Source of the DNA: AWTP1-13 sp033764875
GTDB lineage: Bacteria > Pseudomonadota > Alphaproteobacteria > Rhizobiales > Hyphomicrobiaceae
Assembly: GCA_033764875.1 (NCBI GenBank)
Contig: JANRIO010000049.1
Span: 62,001 to 126,000 of the forward strand
Length of the DNA: 64,000 bases
Reading direction: 5' to 3'
Part shown: one piece after another, positions 24,676 to 32,772 of the stretch
Position numbering within the stretch: position 1 is the stretch's first letter
Layout: every line of letters starts with the position of its first letter
Made by a program: the position numbers and the translations under genes
The notes under the pieces: generated by a model
Databases searched by the model: none
The model's input: the letters and a program-made list of their open reading frames with translations, nothing else
What the model was told of the DNA's origin: nothing

Positions 24676-25995
24676 ATGACCCGATACGCCGGAAACCCGC
24701 AGGCCGTGAGCGCGCTGGTGCGCGAGACGGAGGTGCATCGCGACGTCTACATCGACCAGGAGGTGTTCGACCTGGAGATGCAGCACCTGTTCCAGAACAC
24801 CTGGAACTACGTGGGCCACGACAGCCAGGTGGCGAACGTCGGCGACTACTTCACCACCACGATCGGCGCGCAGCCGGTGATCATGGTGCGGCACACGGAC
24901 AACAGCGTGCGCGTGCTGTTCAACCGCTGCCCGCACAAGGGCACCAAGATCGCCATCGACGGCTGCGGCAACGCGGGGAAGTTCTTCCGCTGCCCCTACC
25001 ACGCCTGGACCTTCAAGACCGACGGCAGCCTGCTCGCGATCCCGCTGAAAAAGGGCTACGACCAGACCGGCTTCGAGGCGAGCGAGGCGGCCAAGGGCAT
25101 GGCGCCCGTGCGCCACGTGAAGAACTACCGCGGCTTCGTGTTCGCCAAGATCTCCGACGCCGGCCCCGACTTCGAGACCTTCTTCGGCGAGAGCCTGTCC
25201 AGCCTCGACAACATGATCGACCGCTCACCCGCGGGCCGGCTGGAGGTGGCGGGCGGCGTGCTGCGCTACATGCACAAGTGCAACTGGAAGATGCTGGTCG
25301 AGAACCAGACCGACACGTGCCATCCGATGGTGGCGCACGAGAGCTCGGCCGGGACCGCGGTCGAGGTGTGGAAGAAGGTCTCGAACGGGGCCGCCGGCAA
25401 GCGCCCGATGGCGGTCGAGATCTTCGCGCCGTTCGTCAGCCCCTACGAGTTCTTCGAGGGCATGGGCATCCGCATCTGGCCCAACGGGCACGGGCACACG
25501 GGCGTGTCGCACTCGATCCACTCGGACTATTCCGCCGTGCCCGGCTACTTCGAGAAGATGGTGGCGGCCTACGGCGAGACCCGCGCCAAGGCGATCCTGG
25601 ACGAGGCACGCCACAACACGGTCTACTTCCCCAACGTGATGATCAAGGGGCCGATCCAGTTGCTGCGCATCTTCCGCCCGATCGCGCCGGACAGGACGCT
25701 GGTGGAGAGCTGGACGTACCGGCTGGTGGATGCGCCCGATCTGCTGCTGGAGCGGACGCTCGTCTACAATCGCCTCATCAACGCGCCGACGTCGGTCGTC
25801 GGCCACGACGACCTCGAGATGTACGAGCGGGCGCAAGAGGGGCTGCACTCGGACGGCAGCTCGTGGGTCAACGTGCAGCGGCTTTACGATCCGCACGAGG
25901 CCGAGCAGGCGCAGGCCGTCACCAACGGCACCACGGAATGGCAGATGCGCAACCAGTTCCGCGCCTGGTCGAAGTACATGACGATGACGATGTGA
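24676..25995 (+). CDS. Rieske aromatic ring-hydroxylating oxygenase alpha subunit
   Basis: Catalytic subunit (439 residues) of a two-component ring-hydroxylating oxygenase. Rieske 2Fe-2S ligands: CPHKG and CPYHAW about 18 residues apart. Mononuclear iron: ENQTDTCHPMVAH supplies the bridging Asp and two His ligands in the family spacing (D-x2-H-x4-H), and HDDLEMYERAQ the Asp ligand. It has a good GAGGAGG ribosome binding site. The beta subunit follows 7 bases later. The substrate is unknown; the company of IorAB, an acyl-CoA ligase and an isatin-hydrolase-type cyclase makes an indole or aminoaryl acid worth testing. Confidence 0.9.
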   Translation: MTRYAGNPQAVSALVRETEVHRDVYIDQEVFDLEMQHLFQNTWNYVGHDSQVANVGDYFTTTIGAQPVIMVRHTDNSVRVLFNRCPHKGTKIAIDGCGNAGKFFRCPYHAWTFKTDGSLLAIPLKKGYDQTGFEASEAAKGMAPVRHVKNYRGFVFAKISDAGPDFETFFGESLSSLDNMIDRSPAGRLEVAGGVLRYMHKCNWKMLVENQTDTCHPMVAHESSAGTAVEVWKKVSNGAAGKRPMAVEIFAPFVSPYEFFEGMGIRIWPNGHGHTGVSHSIHSDYSAVPGYFEKMVAAYGETRAKAILDEARHNTVYFPNVMIKGPIQLLRIFRPIAPDRTLVESWTYRLVDAPDLLLERTLVYNRLINAPTSVVGHDDLEMYERAQEGLHSDGSSWVNVQRLYDPHEAEQAQAVTNGTTEWQMRNQFRAWSKYMTMTM

Positions 25996-26002
25996 GGGCG
26001 CC

Positions 26003-26494
26003 ATGACCCCGATCGAGATCCCGACGGACGCCGACCTCGTGCAGTTCGTCTACCGGGAGGCCCGCCTCCTCGACGAGCACCGCTTTGAGGAATGGCTCGA
26101 TCTGTTCACGCAGGACGGCCGCTACTGGATGCCGCTCGAGTGGGGGCAGACCGACCGCCGCCTCACCGCCTCGCTGCTCGACGAGGACCTTTTGCTGCTG
26201 CGCGTGCGCGTGGAGCGCCTCAAGGGCAACCGCACATTCTCGCAGAAGCCCAAGAGCCGCTGCCACCACGTGCTGCAGGCGCCGCAGATCGACACGCGGG
26301 ATGCCGGCGGCAGCGTCTACGAGACCTACACGCCGTTCCACTACGTGGAGACGCGGCTCGACGAGCAGCAGCTCTATGCGGGGTGGGCCCGCCACACGCT
26401 CACGGTCGAGGAGGGCCGGCTCAAGATCCGCATGAAGCGCGTCGACCTCGTCAACTGCGACGCGGCGTTCGGCAACATCCAGCTGTTCATGTGA
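26003..26494 (+). CDS. Aromatic ring-hydroxylating oxygenase beta subunit
   Basis: Small structural subunit (163 residues) with the NTF2-like cone fold of SnoaL/ring-hydroxylating beta subunits: VQFVYREARLLDEHRFEEWLDLF at the N-terminus and the family pair LLRVRVERLKGNRTFSQKPKSR followed by a C-terminal beta sheet. It lies 7 bases after the alpha gene. Size and order match two-component oxygenases such as benzoate or anthranilate dioxygenase. Confidence 0.9.
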   Translation: MTPIEIPTDADLVQFVYREARLLDEHRFEEWLDLFTQDGRYWMPLEWGQTDRRLTASLLDEDLLLLRVRVERLKGNRTFSQKPKSRCHHVLQAPQIDTRDAGGSVYETYTPFHYVETRLDEQQLYAGWARHTLTVEEGRLKIRMKRVDLVNCDAAFGNIQLFM

Positions 26495-26499
26495 CCGGC

Positions 26500-28131
26500 A
26501 TGGCGGCAGACAAGCCCAACTCGGTGTTCGAGACGTTCGCGGCGACGGCGGCGCGCTTCGACGAGCGGCCGTTCCTCAACGTGCTGCCGGAGACGGCCGA
26601 TGCGTACGGCATCACGGCGCGCGAGATCTGCTATGGCGAGCTGCGCGACGCCGCCAACGCGCTGGCGATGGTCTACTCGGCGAAGGGCTTCGGCCCCGGC
26701 CACCGCGTCGGGTTGCTGCTGCAGAACCGGCCGTCGTTCTTCCGGCACTGGCTGGCGCTCAATGCCATCGGGGCCTCGGTGGTGCCGATCAATCCCGACC
26801 TGCGCGCCTCGGAGCTCGAGTACGTCGTGGCGCATTCGGAGATGGTGGCGGCGGTGGCGATTCCCGAGCGGATCGACGATCTGCGCTCGGCGGCGCGCGC
26901 CGGCGGGCGCGACCTGCCGGTCCTGGCGCCCAACGCCGCGGTGCCGCGCATCGGCGCGCCGCGGCCTCGGGCGCCGGCCTCGCGCGACAGCGAATGCGCG
27001 CTGCTCTATACGTCGGGTACGACCAGCCGGCCGAAGGGGTGCGTGCTCACCAATACCTACTACCTCAACAGCGCCGAGTGGTATCTCGGCGCCGGCGGCC
27101 TGATGGCGATGCGGGAGGGCTGCGAGCGCATGCTGACGCCGCTGCCGCTGTTCCACATGAACGCGATGGCGTTCTCGGCCGTGACCATGATGGCGTGCGG
27201 CGGCTGCCTTTCCGTGCTCGACCGCTTCCATCCCAGGACCTGGTGGGACAGCGTGCGCGCCTCGCGCGCCACGATCGTGCACTACCTCGGCGTGATGCCG
27301 CCGATGCTGATGGGATTGCCCGAGAGCCCGGACGATCGCGCGCACGCGGTGCGCTTCGGCTTCGGCGCGGGCGTCGACCGGCGCCTGCACGCCGCCTTCG
27401 AGGCGCGCTTCGGCTTTCCGCTGATCGAGGCCTGGGCGATGACGGAGACGGGCGGCGCCGTCGTCATCGCGGCGAGCCACGAGCCCCGCCACGTCGGCAC
27501 CAGCTGCTTCGGCAAGCCCGGTCCCGAGGCGCAAGTGCGCGTCGTCGACGAGGCGGGCGGCGACGTGGCGCCGGGCGCCGACGGCGAGCTGCTGGTGCGG
27601 CGCGCGGGCCCCGATCCGCGGCACGGCTTCCTCGCCGCGTACCTGAAGGACCCCGAGGCCACGGCGGAAGCCTGGGCCGGCGGCTGGTTCCACACCGGCG
27701 ACGTGGTGCGGCAGGACGCCGAGGGCTATCTGTGCTTCGTCGACCGGCGCAAGAACGTGATCCGCCGCTCGGGCGAGAACATCTCTGCCGTCGAGGTCGA
27801 GAGCGTGCTGCAGCGGCATCCCGGGATCGCGGCAGTGGCGGTGGCCGCGGCGCCCGATGCGGTGCGTGGCGACGAGGTGCTGGCGCTGGTCGTGGCGCGC
27901 GCGCTTCCGGGCAGCTTCGAGGCGCGCGCGGCTCTGGCGCAGGAGATCGTGCGCTACAGCCTCGCCGAGCTTGCCTACTACAAGGCGCCGGGCTTCATCG
28001 CCTTCGTCGACGCGCTGCCGCTGACCTCGACACAGAAGATCCAGCGCGGCGCGCTGAAGGAGCTCGTCGCGACGCTGCTCGCGGGGCCGGACGTGATCGA
28101 CACGCGGGCGATGAAGAGGCGCGCCGCATGA
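26500..28131 (+). CDS. AMP-dependent acyl/aryl-CoA ligase
   Basis: Adenylate-forming enzyme (543 residues) that activates a carboxylic acid to its CoA thioester. Motifs: P-loop YTSGTTSRPKG near residue 170, EAWAMTETGG, the hinge DRRKNVIRRSGENIS and catalytic Lys in TSTQKIQRG. The ATG at 26500 is 5 bases after the beta-subunit stop; a GTG at 26491 is an alternative and neither has a clear ribosome binding site. In this operon it implies that ring cleavage or side-chain shortening proceeds through CoA esters, as in hybrid aerobic aromatic pathways. Confidence 0.88.
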   Translation: MAADKPNSVFETFAATAARFDERPFLNVLPETADAYGITAREICYGELRDAANALAMVYSAKGFGPGHRVGLLLQNRPSFFRHWLALNAIGASVVPINPDLRASELEYVVAHSEMVAAVAIPERIDDLRSAARAGGRDLPVLAPNAAVPRIGAPRPRAPASRDSECALLYTSGTTSRPKGCVLTNTYYLNSAEWYLGAGGLMAMREGCERMLTPLPLFHMNAMAFSAVTMMACGGCLSVLDRFHPRTWWDSVRASRATIVHYLGVMPPMLMGLPESPDDRAHAVRFGFGAGVDRRLHAAFEARFGFPLIEAWAMTETGGAVVIAASHEPRHVGTSCFGKPGPEAQVRVVDEAGGDVAPGADGELLVRRAGPDPRHGFLAAYLKDPEATAEAWAGGWFHTGDVVRQDAEGYLCFVDRRKNVIRRSGENISAVEVESVLQRHPGIAAVAVAAAPDAVRGDEVLALVVARALPGSFEARAALAQEIVRYSLAELAYYKAPGFIAFVDALPLTSTQKIQRGALKELVATLLAGPDVIDTRAMKRRAA

Positions 28132-28151
28132 CCATGCCCGGACCTTAGCCG

Positions 28152-29333
28152 ATGACGGCGATCCACAAGGGCAAGCGCCAGGGCTACGAGGGCGTGGCGG
28201 TGGCGGCGCCGGTGACGGTGCCTTACCGGCGCTACTCGATCAACAGCGCGCACTGGTGGATCGGGCGGGCGCTGCGCGGGCTCGTGGACCGGGCCGGCAT
28301 AGGTCCCGGCGACATCGACGGGCTCTCGGTCTCGAGCTTCACGCTCGCCCCGGACACGGCCATCGGGCTGACGCAGCACTTCGGGCTGTCGCCGCGCTGG
28401 CTCGACCACGTCCCCATGGGCGGGGCGAGCGGCGTCATGGCGCTGCGCAAGGCGGCGCGCGCCGTGCAGGCGGGCGACTGCGACATCGCCGCGTGCGTGG
28501 CCGGCGACACCAACCACGTCGACAGCTTCCGGCGCACGCTCTCCACCTTCAGCCGCTTCGCGCAGGATGCGGTCTATCCCTACGGCTCGGGCGGGCCCAA
28601 CGCCAACTTCGCGCTGATCATGGCCAACTACATGGGACGCACCGGGGCGACGCGCGCGGACATGGGCAAGCTCGCCGTGGCGCAGCGCGACAACGCGCTC
28701 GCCTTCCCGCATGCGCTGATGAAGAAGCCCCTGACGCTCGACGACTATCTCGGCGCGCGGGCGATCGCGGATCCGATCCACCTCTTCGACTGCGTGATGC
28801 CGTGCGCGGGCGCGGAGGCGTTCCTGGTGCTGCGCGAGGACATCGCGCGCGACCTGAAGCTGCCCTACGCGCGCATCCTCGGCTCCATCGAGCGGCACAA
28901 TGCCTTTCCAGGCGACGCCATCCAGGAGCGCGGCGGCTGGCAGCGCGATCTCGACGAGCTCTACGGCATGGCCGGCTTGAAGCGCGGCGCCGTGGATTTC
29001 GTCGAGACCTACGACGACTATCCCGTGATCTCGATGATGCAGCTGGAGGAGCTGGGCCTGTGCAAGAGCGGGGAGGTCGTCGAGTTCGTGCGCGCCAGCA
29101 CCTTCACCACGCACGGCAGCTGCCCGCACAACACCAGCGGCGGGCAGCTCTCGGTGGGCCAGGCCGGCTGCGCGGGCGGCTTCCTCGGCCTCGTGGAAGC
29201 CATCCGGCAGCTCACGGGACAGGCGCTGGGGGGACAGGTGAAGGATGCGAAGGCGGGGCTCGTCTCGGGCTTCGGCATGATCACCTACGACCGCGGGCTC
29301 GCCTCGTGCGCGGCGCTGCTGGGGAAGGCCTGA
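28152..29333 (+). CDS. Thiolase-fold protein lacking the nucleophilic cysteine
   Basis: A 393-residue protein of the SCP-x/lipid-transfer thiolase group, the kind that works with DUF35 partners. The usual active-site CASG motif reads GGASG (Gly91 where the Cys should be), while the C-terminal region keeps HGSCPHNTSGG and GQAGCAGGFLG. Loss of this Cys is known in Ltp2-type enzymes, which act as retro-aldolases on CoA-linked steroid side chains with DUF35 partners. It may therefore cleave a carbon-carbon bond by an aldol rather than a Claisen reaction. BbsB (benzoylsuccinyl-CoA thiolase) is the other relevant comparison. The DUF35 fusion follows 3 bases later. Confidence 0.8.
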   Translation: MTAIHKGKRQGYEGVAVAAPVTVPYRRYSINSAHWWIGRALRGLVDRAGIGPGDIDGLSVSSFTLAPDTAIGLTQHFGLSPRWLDHVPMGGASGVMALRKAARAVQAGDCDIAACVAGDTNHVDSFRRTLSTFSRFAQDAVYPYGSGGPNANFALIMANYMGRTGATRADMGKLAVAQRDNALAFPHALMKKPLTLDDYLGARAIADPIHLFDCVMPCAGAEAFLVLREDIARDLKLPYARILGSIERHNAFPGDAIQERGGWQRDLDELYGMAGLKRGAVDFVETYDDYPVISMMQLEELGLCKSGEVVEFVRASTFTTHGSCPHNTSGGQLSVGQAGCAGGFLGLVEAIRQLTGQALGGQVKDAKAGLVSGFGMITYDRGLASCAALLGKA

Positions 29334-29336
29334 TCC

Positions 29337-30572
29337 ATGACCGAGCCGCTCACTCCGCCAAAGCGCAAGAACCCACTTGAGCGCACGCGGGCACCGCTGC
29401 TGCCGTCGGCCATCCGCAGCCGCACGGCGCAGATGCTGACGCTTGCGGCGGCCGAGGGCTGGTTCGCGCTGCCGACGTGCCTTGACTGCGGGGCCGTGCA
29501 CTATCCCCCGCGCGACGCCTGCCCGAAGTGCCTGTCGGCGCGGATCGCTGCGCAGGCGGCGGACGGCGGGGGACGCGTGGCCGCCGAGACCGCCATCCGC
29601 ACCTCCACCGATCCCTACTTTCGCGAGCGCATGCCCTGGCGCATCGGCACGGTCGTGCTCGACGCCGGGCCGTCGGTCATCGCGCATCTGCACGGGGATG
29701 TGCGCGCGGGCGACCGGACGCGCCTTGAATGGAAGCTCGACAAGAGCGGGCAGGCGGTGGCCTTCGCGCTGCCGCAGACGGAGACGGCCAACATGGCGGA
29801 CGATCCACAGTTGCGCGAGATGACGCTCGACCCGAAATTCCGGCGGGTGCTGGTGACGGACGCGCGCACGGCTCTCGGCCAGGCGATGGTCAGCGCGCTC
29901 AGCAAGGCCGGCGCGGGCATCGTGTTCGCGGGGCTCGCCGAGCCGTGGAAGCCGGCGCCGGCGCGCGAGGCGCTCACCCGGATCAGGGGCGTCGAGATCG
30001 TGCCCATCGACGTCACCGACACCGACAGCGTCAACGAGCTTGCCGGCGAGATCGGGGCCAAGGTCGACATCCTGATCAACACGGCCGAGCACGTGCGGCC
30101 GGGCGGGCTGATGGAGAGGAAGGGCGTCGGCGTGGCGCGGGAGGAGCTGGAGGCCGGCTACCTCGGCCTCATCCGGCTGGCGCAGGCGTTCGGGCCGACG
30201 ATGCGGTTCCGCGGCGCCGACGGGGCCAACAGCGCCTGCGCCTGGGTCAACGTGCTCTCCGTGTTCGCGCAGGTCAACTGGCCGCAGTTCGGCGCGCACT
30301 CGGCCTCGCAGGCCGCCATGCTGTCGGCGGCGCAGTCGCTGCGGGCGGAGCTGCGACCGGGCGGCGTGCGCGTGATCAACGTCTTCACGGGCCCGCTCGA
30401 GACGGAGTGGTACCAGGCCGTGCCGCCGCCGAAGGTGGCGCCGTCGCAGGTCGCCGGAGCCACCATCGACGCGCTGCAGCGGGGCCTCGAGGACGTGTGG
30501 GTCGGCGACATCGCGCAGGACGTGCGCAGCCGACTCGCCGCGAACCCCAAGGCGATCGAGCGCGAGCTGTGA
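29337..30572 (+). CDS. DUF35 zinc-ribbon/OB-fold protein fused to a degenerate SDR
   Basis: Two domains in one 411-residue chain. Residues 40-150 are a DUF35 rubredoxin-like zinc ribbon (C48, C51, C62, C65) and OB-fold, the obligate partner of SCP-x-type thiolases. Residues 168-411 have the SDR fold, but its key residues are gone: the TGxxxGxG nucleotide motif reads TDARTALG (174-181), the NNAG motif reads NTAE (248-251), and the YxxxK catalytic pair reads HSASQ (H321, Q325). Ser308 remains. It should not bind NAD(P) in the usual way. In BbsCD one SDR subunit is likewise an inactive pseudoenzyme, so this looks like a BbsA-BbsC-type fusion. It lies between the thiolase and, two genes on, an intact SDR. 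Confidence 0.85.
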   Translation: MTEPLTPPKRKNPLERTRAPLLPSAIRSRTAQMLTLAAAEGWFALPTCLDCGAVHYPPRDACPKCLSARIAAQAADGGGRVAAETAIRTSTDPYFRERMPWRIGTVVLDAGPSVIAHLHGDVRAGDRTRLEWKLDKSGQAVAFALPQTETANMADDPQLREMTLDPKFRRVLVTDARTALGQAMVSALSKAGAGIVFAGLAEPWKPAPAREALTRIRGVEIVPIDVTDTDSVNELAGEIGAKVDILINTAEHVRPGGLMERKGVGVAREELEAGYLGLIRLAQAFGPTMRFRGADGANSACAWVNVLSVFAQVNWPQFGAHSASQAAMLSAAQSLRAELRPGGVRVINVFTGPLETEWYQAVPPPKVAPSQVAGATIDALQRGLEDVWVGDIAQDVRSRLAANPKAIEREL

Positions 30573-30584
30573 AAGGCTGAGCCC

Positions 30585-31430
30585 ATGACGAGCAGACGCA
30601 CGAAAGCTGCCAAGACGCCCGCTGACGCCACCGCGAGCGGCGGACTTGCCGCCTTCGCTACGGCGCTTGCGGCCGGCGCGGTGGAGATCGTCGACCTCAC
30701 GCAAACGCTGTCGCCCGACTTCCCGACGCTGGTGCTGCCGCCGGAGCTCGGCCAGTGCACGCCCTTCCGCATCGAGGAGATCTCGCGCTACGACGAGCGG
30801 GGGCCGGCGTGGTACTGGAACACGATCACGCTCAGCGAGCACACCGGCACCCACTTCGACGCGCCGGTGCACTGGATCACGGGCCGGGACCTGCCCAACA
30901 ACACGGTCGATGCCTTCCCGGCGCAGAAGCAGATCGCGCCCGCGTGCGTCATCGATTGCGCGGCGGCGGCGGCGGCGGACCCCGACTTCCTGCTCGAGCC
31001 CGCCCACATCGAGACCTGGGAGGCGCGGCACGGCACGATTCCCGCCGGGTGCTGGGTGCTGATGCGCACCGACTGGTCGAAGCGGGATGCGGGGGCCTAC
31101 GCCAACCTGCGCGAGGACGGCGCGCACACGCCCGGGCCCTCGCCCGCCGCCATCCGGCTGCTGGTCGAGAAGCGGGCGATCCTCGGCTTCGGCACCGAGA
31201 CCATCGGCACGGACGCCGGCCAGGCGCACCATCTGGACCCGCCCTACCCCGCCCACACCATCCTGCACGGGGCGGGCCGCTACGGGCTGCAGTGCCTCGC
31301 CAATCTCGACAGGCTGCCGGCCACGGGCGCGCTGGTGGTGGCGCCGCCCTTGAAGATCCGGCACGGCTCGGGAAGCCCGCTCAGGGTGCTGGCCCTCGTC
31401 GAGCGCAAAGCAACGGGAGGAGCAGCATGA
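30585..31430 (+). CDS. Cyclase-family metal-dependent hydrolase (isatin hydrolase / kynurenine formamidase type)
   Basis: Hydrolase of the Pfam cyclase family (281 residues). The metal-binding signature HxGTHxDxPxH is present as HTGTHFDAPVH near residue 87. Known members open amide bonds next to aromatic rings: kynurenine formamidase and isatin hydrolase, the latter giving isatinate in indole-3-acetate degradation. Sequence cannot decide between these, but the presence of a ring-hydroxylating oxygenase and indolepyruvate oxidoreductase in the operon fits an indole-derived lactam. It overlaps the next SDR gene by 4 bases (ATGA). Confidence 0.85.
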   Translation: MTSRRTKAAKTPADATASGGLAAFATALAAGAVEIVDLTQTLSPDFPTLVLPPELGQCTPFRIEEISRYDERGPAWYWNTITLSEHTGTHFDAPVHWITGRDLPNNTVDAFPAQKQIAPACVIDCAAAAAADPDFLLEPAHIETWEARHGTIPAGCWVLMRTDWSKRDAGAYANLREDGAHTPGPSPAAIRLLVEKRAILGFGTETIGTDAGQAHHLDPPYPAHTILHGAGRYGLQCLANLDRLPATGALVVAPPLKIRHGSGSPLRVLALVERKATGGAA

Positions 31431-32155
31431 GCGCGAAGCACACCGCGGTGGTGACGGGCGGCAGCGCCGGCATCGGCGCCGACATCTGCCGCCGGATGGC
31501 GGATGCGGGCTATCACGTCGTGTCGGTGGCGCGGCGCGCGGGAGAGGCGCACGCGCGCGTCAGCCACGTCGCCTGCGACCTGCTCGATGCCCAGGCGACG
31601 CAGGAGGCGGCGGCCGAGATCGCCAGGCGTTTCGAGGTCACCCACCTCGTGCACAACGCCGGCGTGGTGAAGGCCAATCTCGTCGAGCAGACGCCGGTTG
31701 CCGATCTCGCCGCGCTCGGCCAGTTGCATCTGGGCGCCGCGCTGATCCTGACGCAGGCCTTCCTGCCGGCGATGAAGGCCGGCAAATTCGGGCGCGTCAT
31801 CCTGATGTCGTCGCGGGCGGCGGTGGGGCTGGCGACGCGCACGGCCTACGCGGCGACCAAGTCCGGCATGGTCGGCATGGCGCGCACCTGGGCGCTGGAG
31901 CTTGCGCCCTACGGCATCACCGTCAACGTGGTGGCGCCCGGGCCCATCGAGGCGACGGAGATGTTCCACGACGTGCTGCCCAAGGGCGACCCGCGCATCG
32001 CCAAGCTGGCCGAGGCCATCCCCGTGAAGCGGCTCGGCACCCCGGCCGACGTCTCCAACGCCGTGATGTTCTTTGCGGCTCCCGAGGCGGGCTTCGTCAC
32101 CGGGCAATTGCTCTACGTGTGCGGCGGGGCCAGCGTCGGGACCATAGCGATCTAG
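31427..32155 (+). CDS. Short-chain dehydrogenase/reductase (intact active site)
   Basis: Classical SDR of 242 residues with the nucleotide motif TGGSAGIG, NAG (HNAGV), catalytic Ser (LMSSRAAV) and YxxxK (YAATK) all present, in contrast to the degenerate SDR two genes upstream. It probably oxidises a hydroxyacyl-CoA or reduces its keto form. The pairing of one active and one inactive SDR in an operon with a thiolase-fold and DUF35 protein recalls BbsD and BbsC. The start overlaps the cyclase stop and is preceded by GGGAGGAG. It is the last gene of the operon. Confidence 0.88.
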   Translation: MSAKHTAVVTGGSAGIGADICRRMADAGYHVVSVARRAGEAHARVSHVACDLLDAQATQEAAAEIARRFEVTHLVHNAGVVKANLVEQTPVADLAALGQLHLGAALILTQAFLPAMKAGKFGRVILMSSRAAVGLATRTAYAATKSGMVGMARTWALELAPYGITVNVVAPGPIEATEMFHDVLPKGDPRIAKLAEAIPVKRLGTPADVSNAVMFFAAPEAGFVTGQLLYVCGGASVGTIAI

Positions 32156-32252
32156 CGGCGCGCCACGCGACGCGCCGCACCAACCCGAGCAGCGCCAGCC
32201 GAAAGCGCAGGCAACTCTCGCCCCGCATGCGTGGAGAGAGCAGAGTCGCCCA

Positions 32253-32271
32253 CTTGGCAATTGGTGCCAAG
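32253..32271. terminator. Possible hairpin between convergent genes
   Basis: A perfect 7-bp stem (32253-32259 with 32265-32271, 5-base loop) about 100 bases after the end of the aromatic operon and 35 bases before the end of the convergent small secreted-protein gene. No T run follows on either strand, so it is a weak terminator candidate. Confidence 0.4.
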
Positions 32272-32305
32272 GGCGGCGAGAAAGTTCGCGCCGGGCTTGC
32301 GAGGC

Positions 32306-32584
32306 TCAGTTGCGGCCGGCGCCACCCAACTCGCGCTCCTTGAGGTACCACCAGGAGCGGCTGCCGAAGGCGTGCTGCTCGGAGATCGATTCGTAGTAGC
32401 CGCCCCGCTCGAAGGCCTCGGAGTTGGCGCGCTGGCGCGGCGTCGCATTCGGGTATCTGGCCGCATAGGCGCTCGAGGCATCGTAGGTCTGCTTCGGTCC
32501 GCGCTTCTTCTGCGCCGCCAGACTCGTGCCTGCAAACGCCACGAGCAGGGCCGAGGCAAGCGTCGCGGTAAGGATGGCCTTCAT
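32306..32584 (-). CDS. Small secreted hypothetical protein
   Basis: A 92-residue protein with a clear signal peptide (MKAILTATLASALLVAFAGTSLA, cleavage near AA-QK) and a basic mature part rich in Arg, Tyr and Ala, ending in WWYLKERELGGAGRN. No family recognised. The start at 32584 follows AAGGAG, and the predicted signal begins exactly there, so the longer overlapping frame upstream is rejected. Similar small periplasmic proteins with a YPNATP-like stretch seem common in Hyphomicrobiales, but I cannot name a function. Confidence 0.75.
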   Translation of the reverse strand: MKAILTATLASALLVAFAGTSLAAQKKRGPKQTYDASSAYAARYPNATPRQRANSEAFERGGYYESISEQHAFGSRSWWYLKERELGGAGRN

Positions 32585-32772
32585 GGGCAATCTCCTTGCT
32601 GCCGGTGCCGCAGATGTAGGCGCGGTGGTGCCGGATTGCAAACCCGATCGCCGAGGCCGGACGCCGCCAGGCCGTGCACGCGCGACGGGCGGCCAGCCCG
32701 TGCCGATCACAATCGCGCTAGGAACGTCGGCAGCCCCTCCCAGAGGCCCGCGGGTGCGACGCTGGTGGCGGC

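Noticed and set aside
27978..31364. A minus-strand open frame of 1128 codons
   Set aside because: It is antisense to four recognisable genes of the aromatic operon and has no protein-like features.
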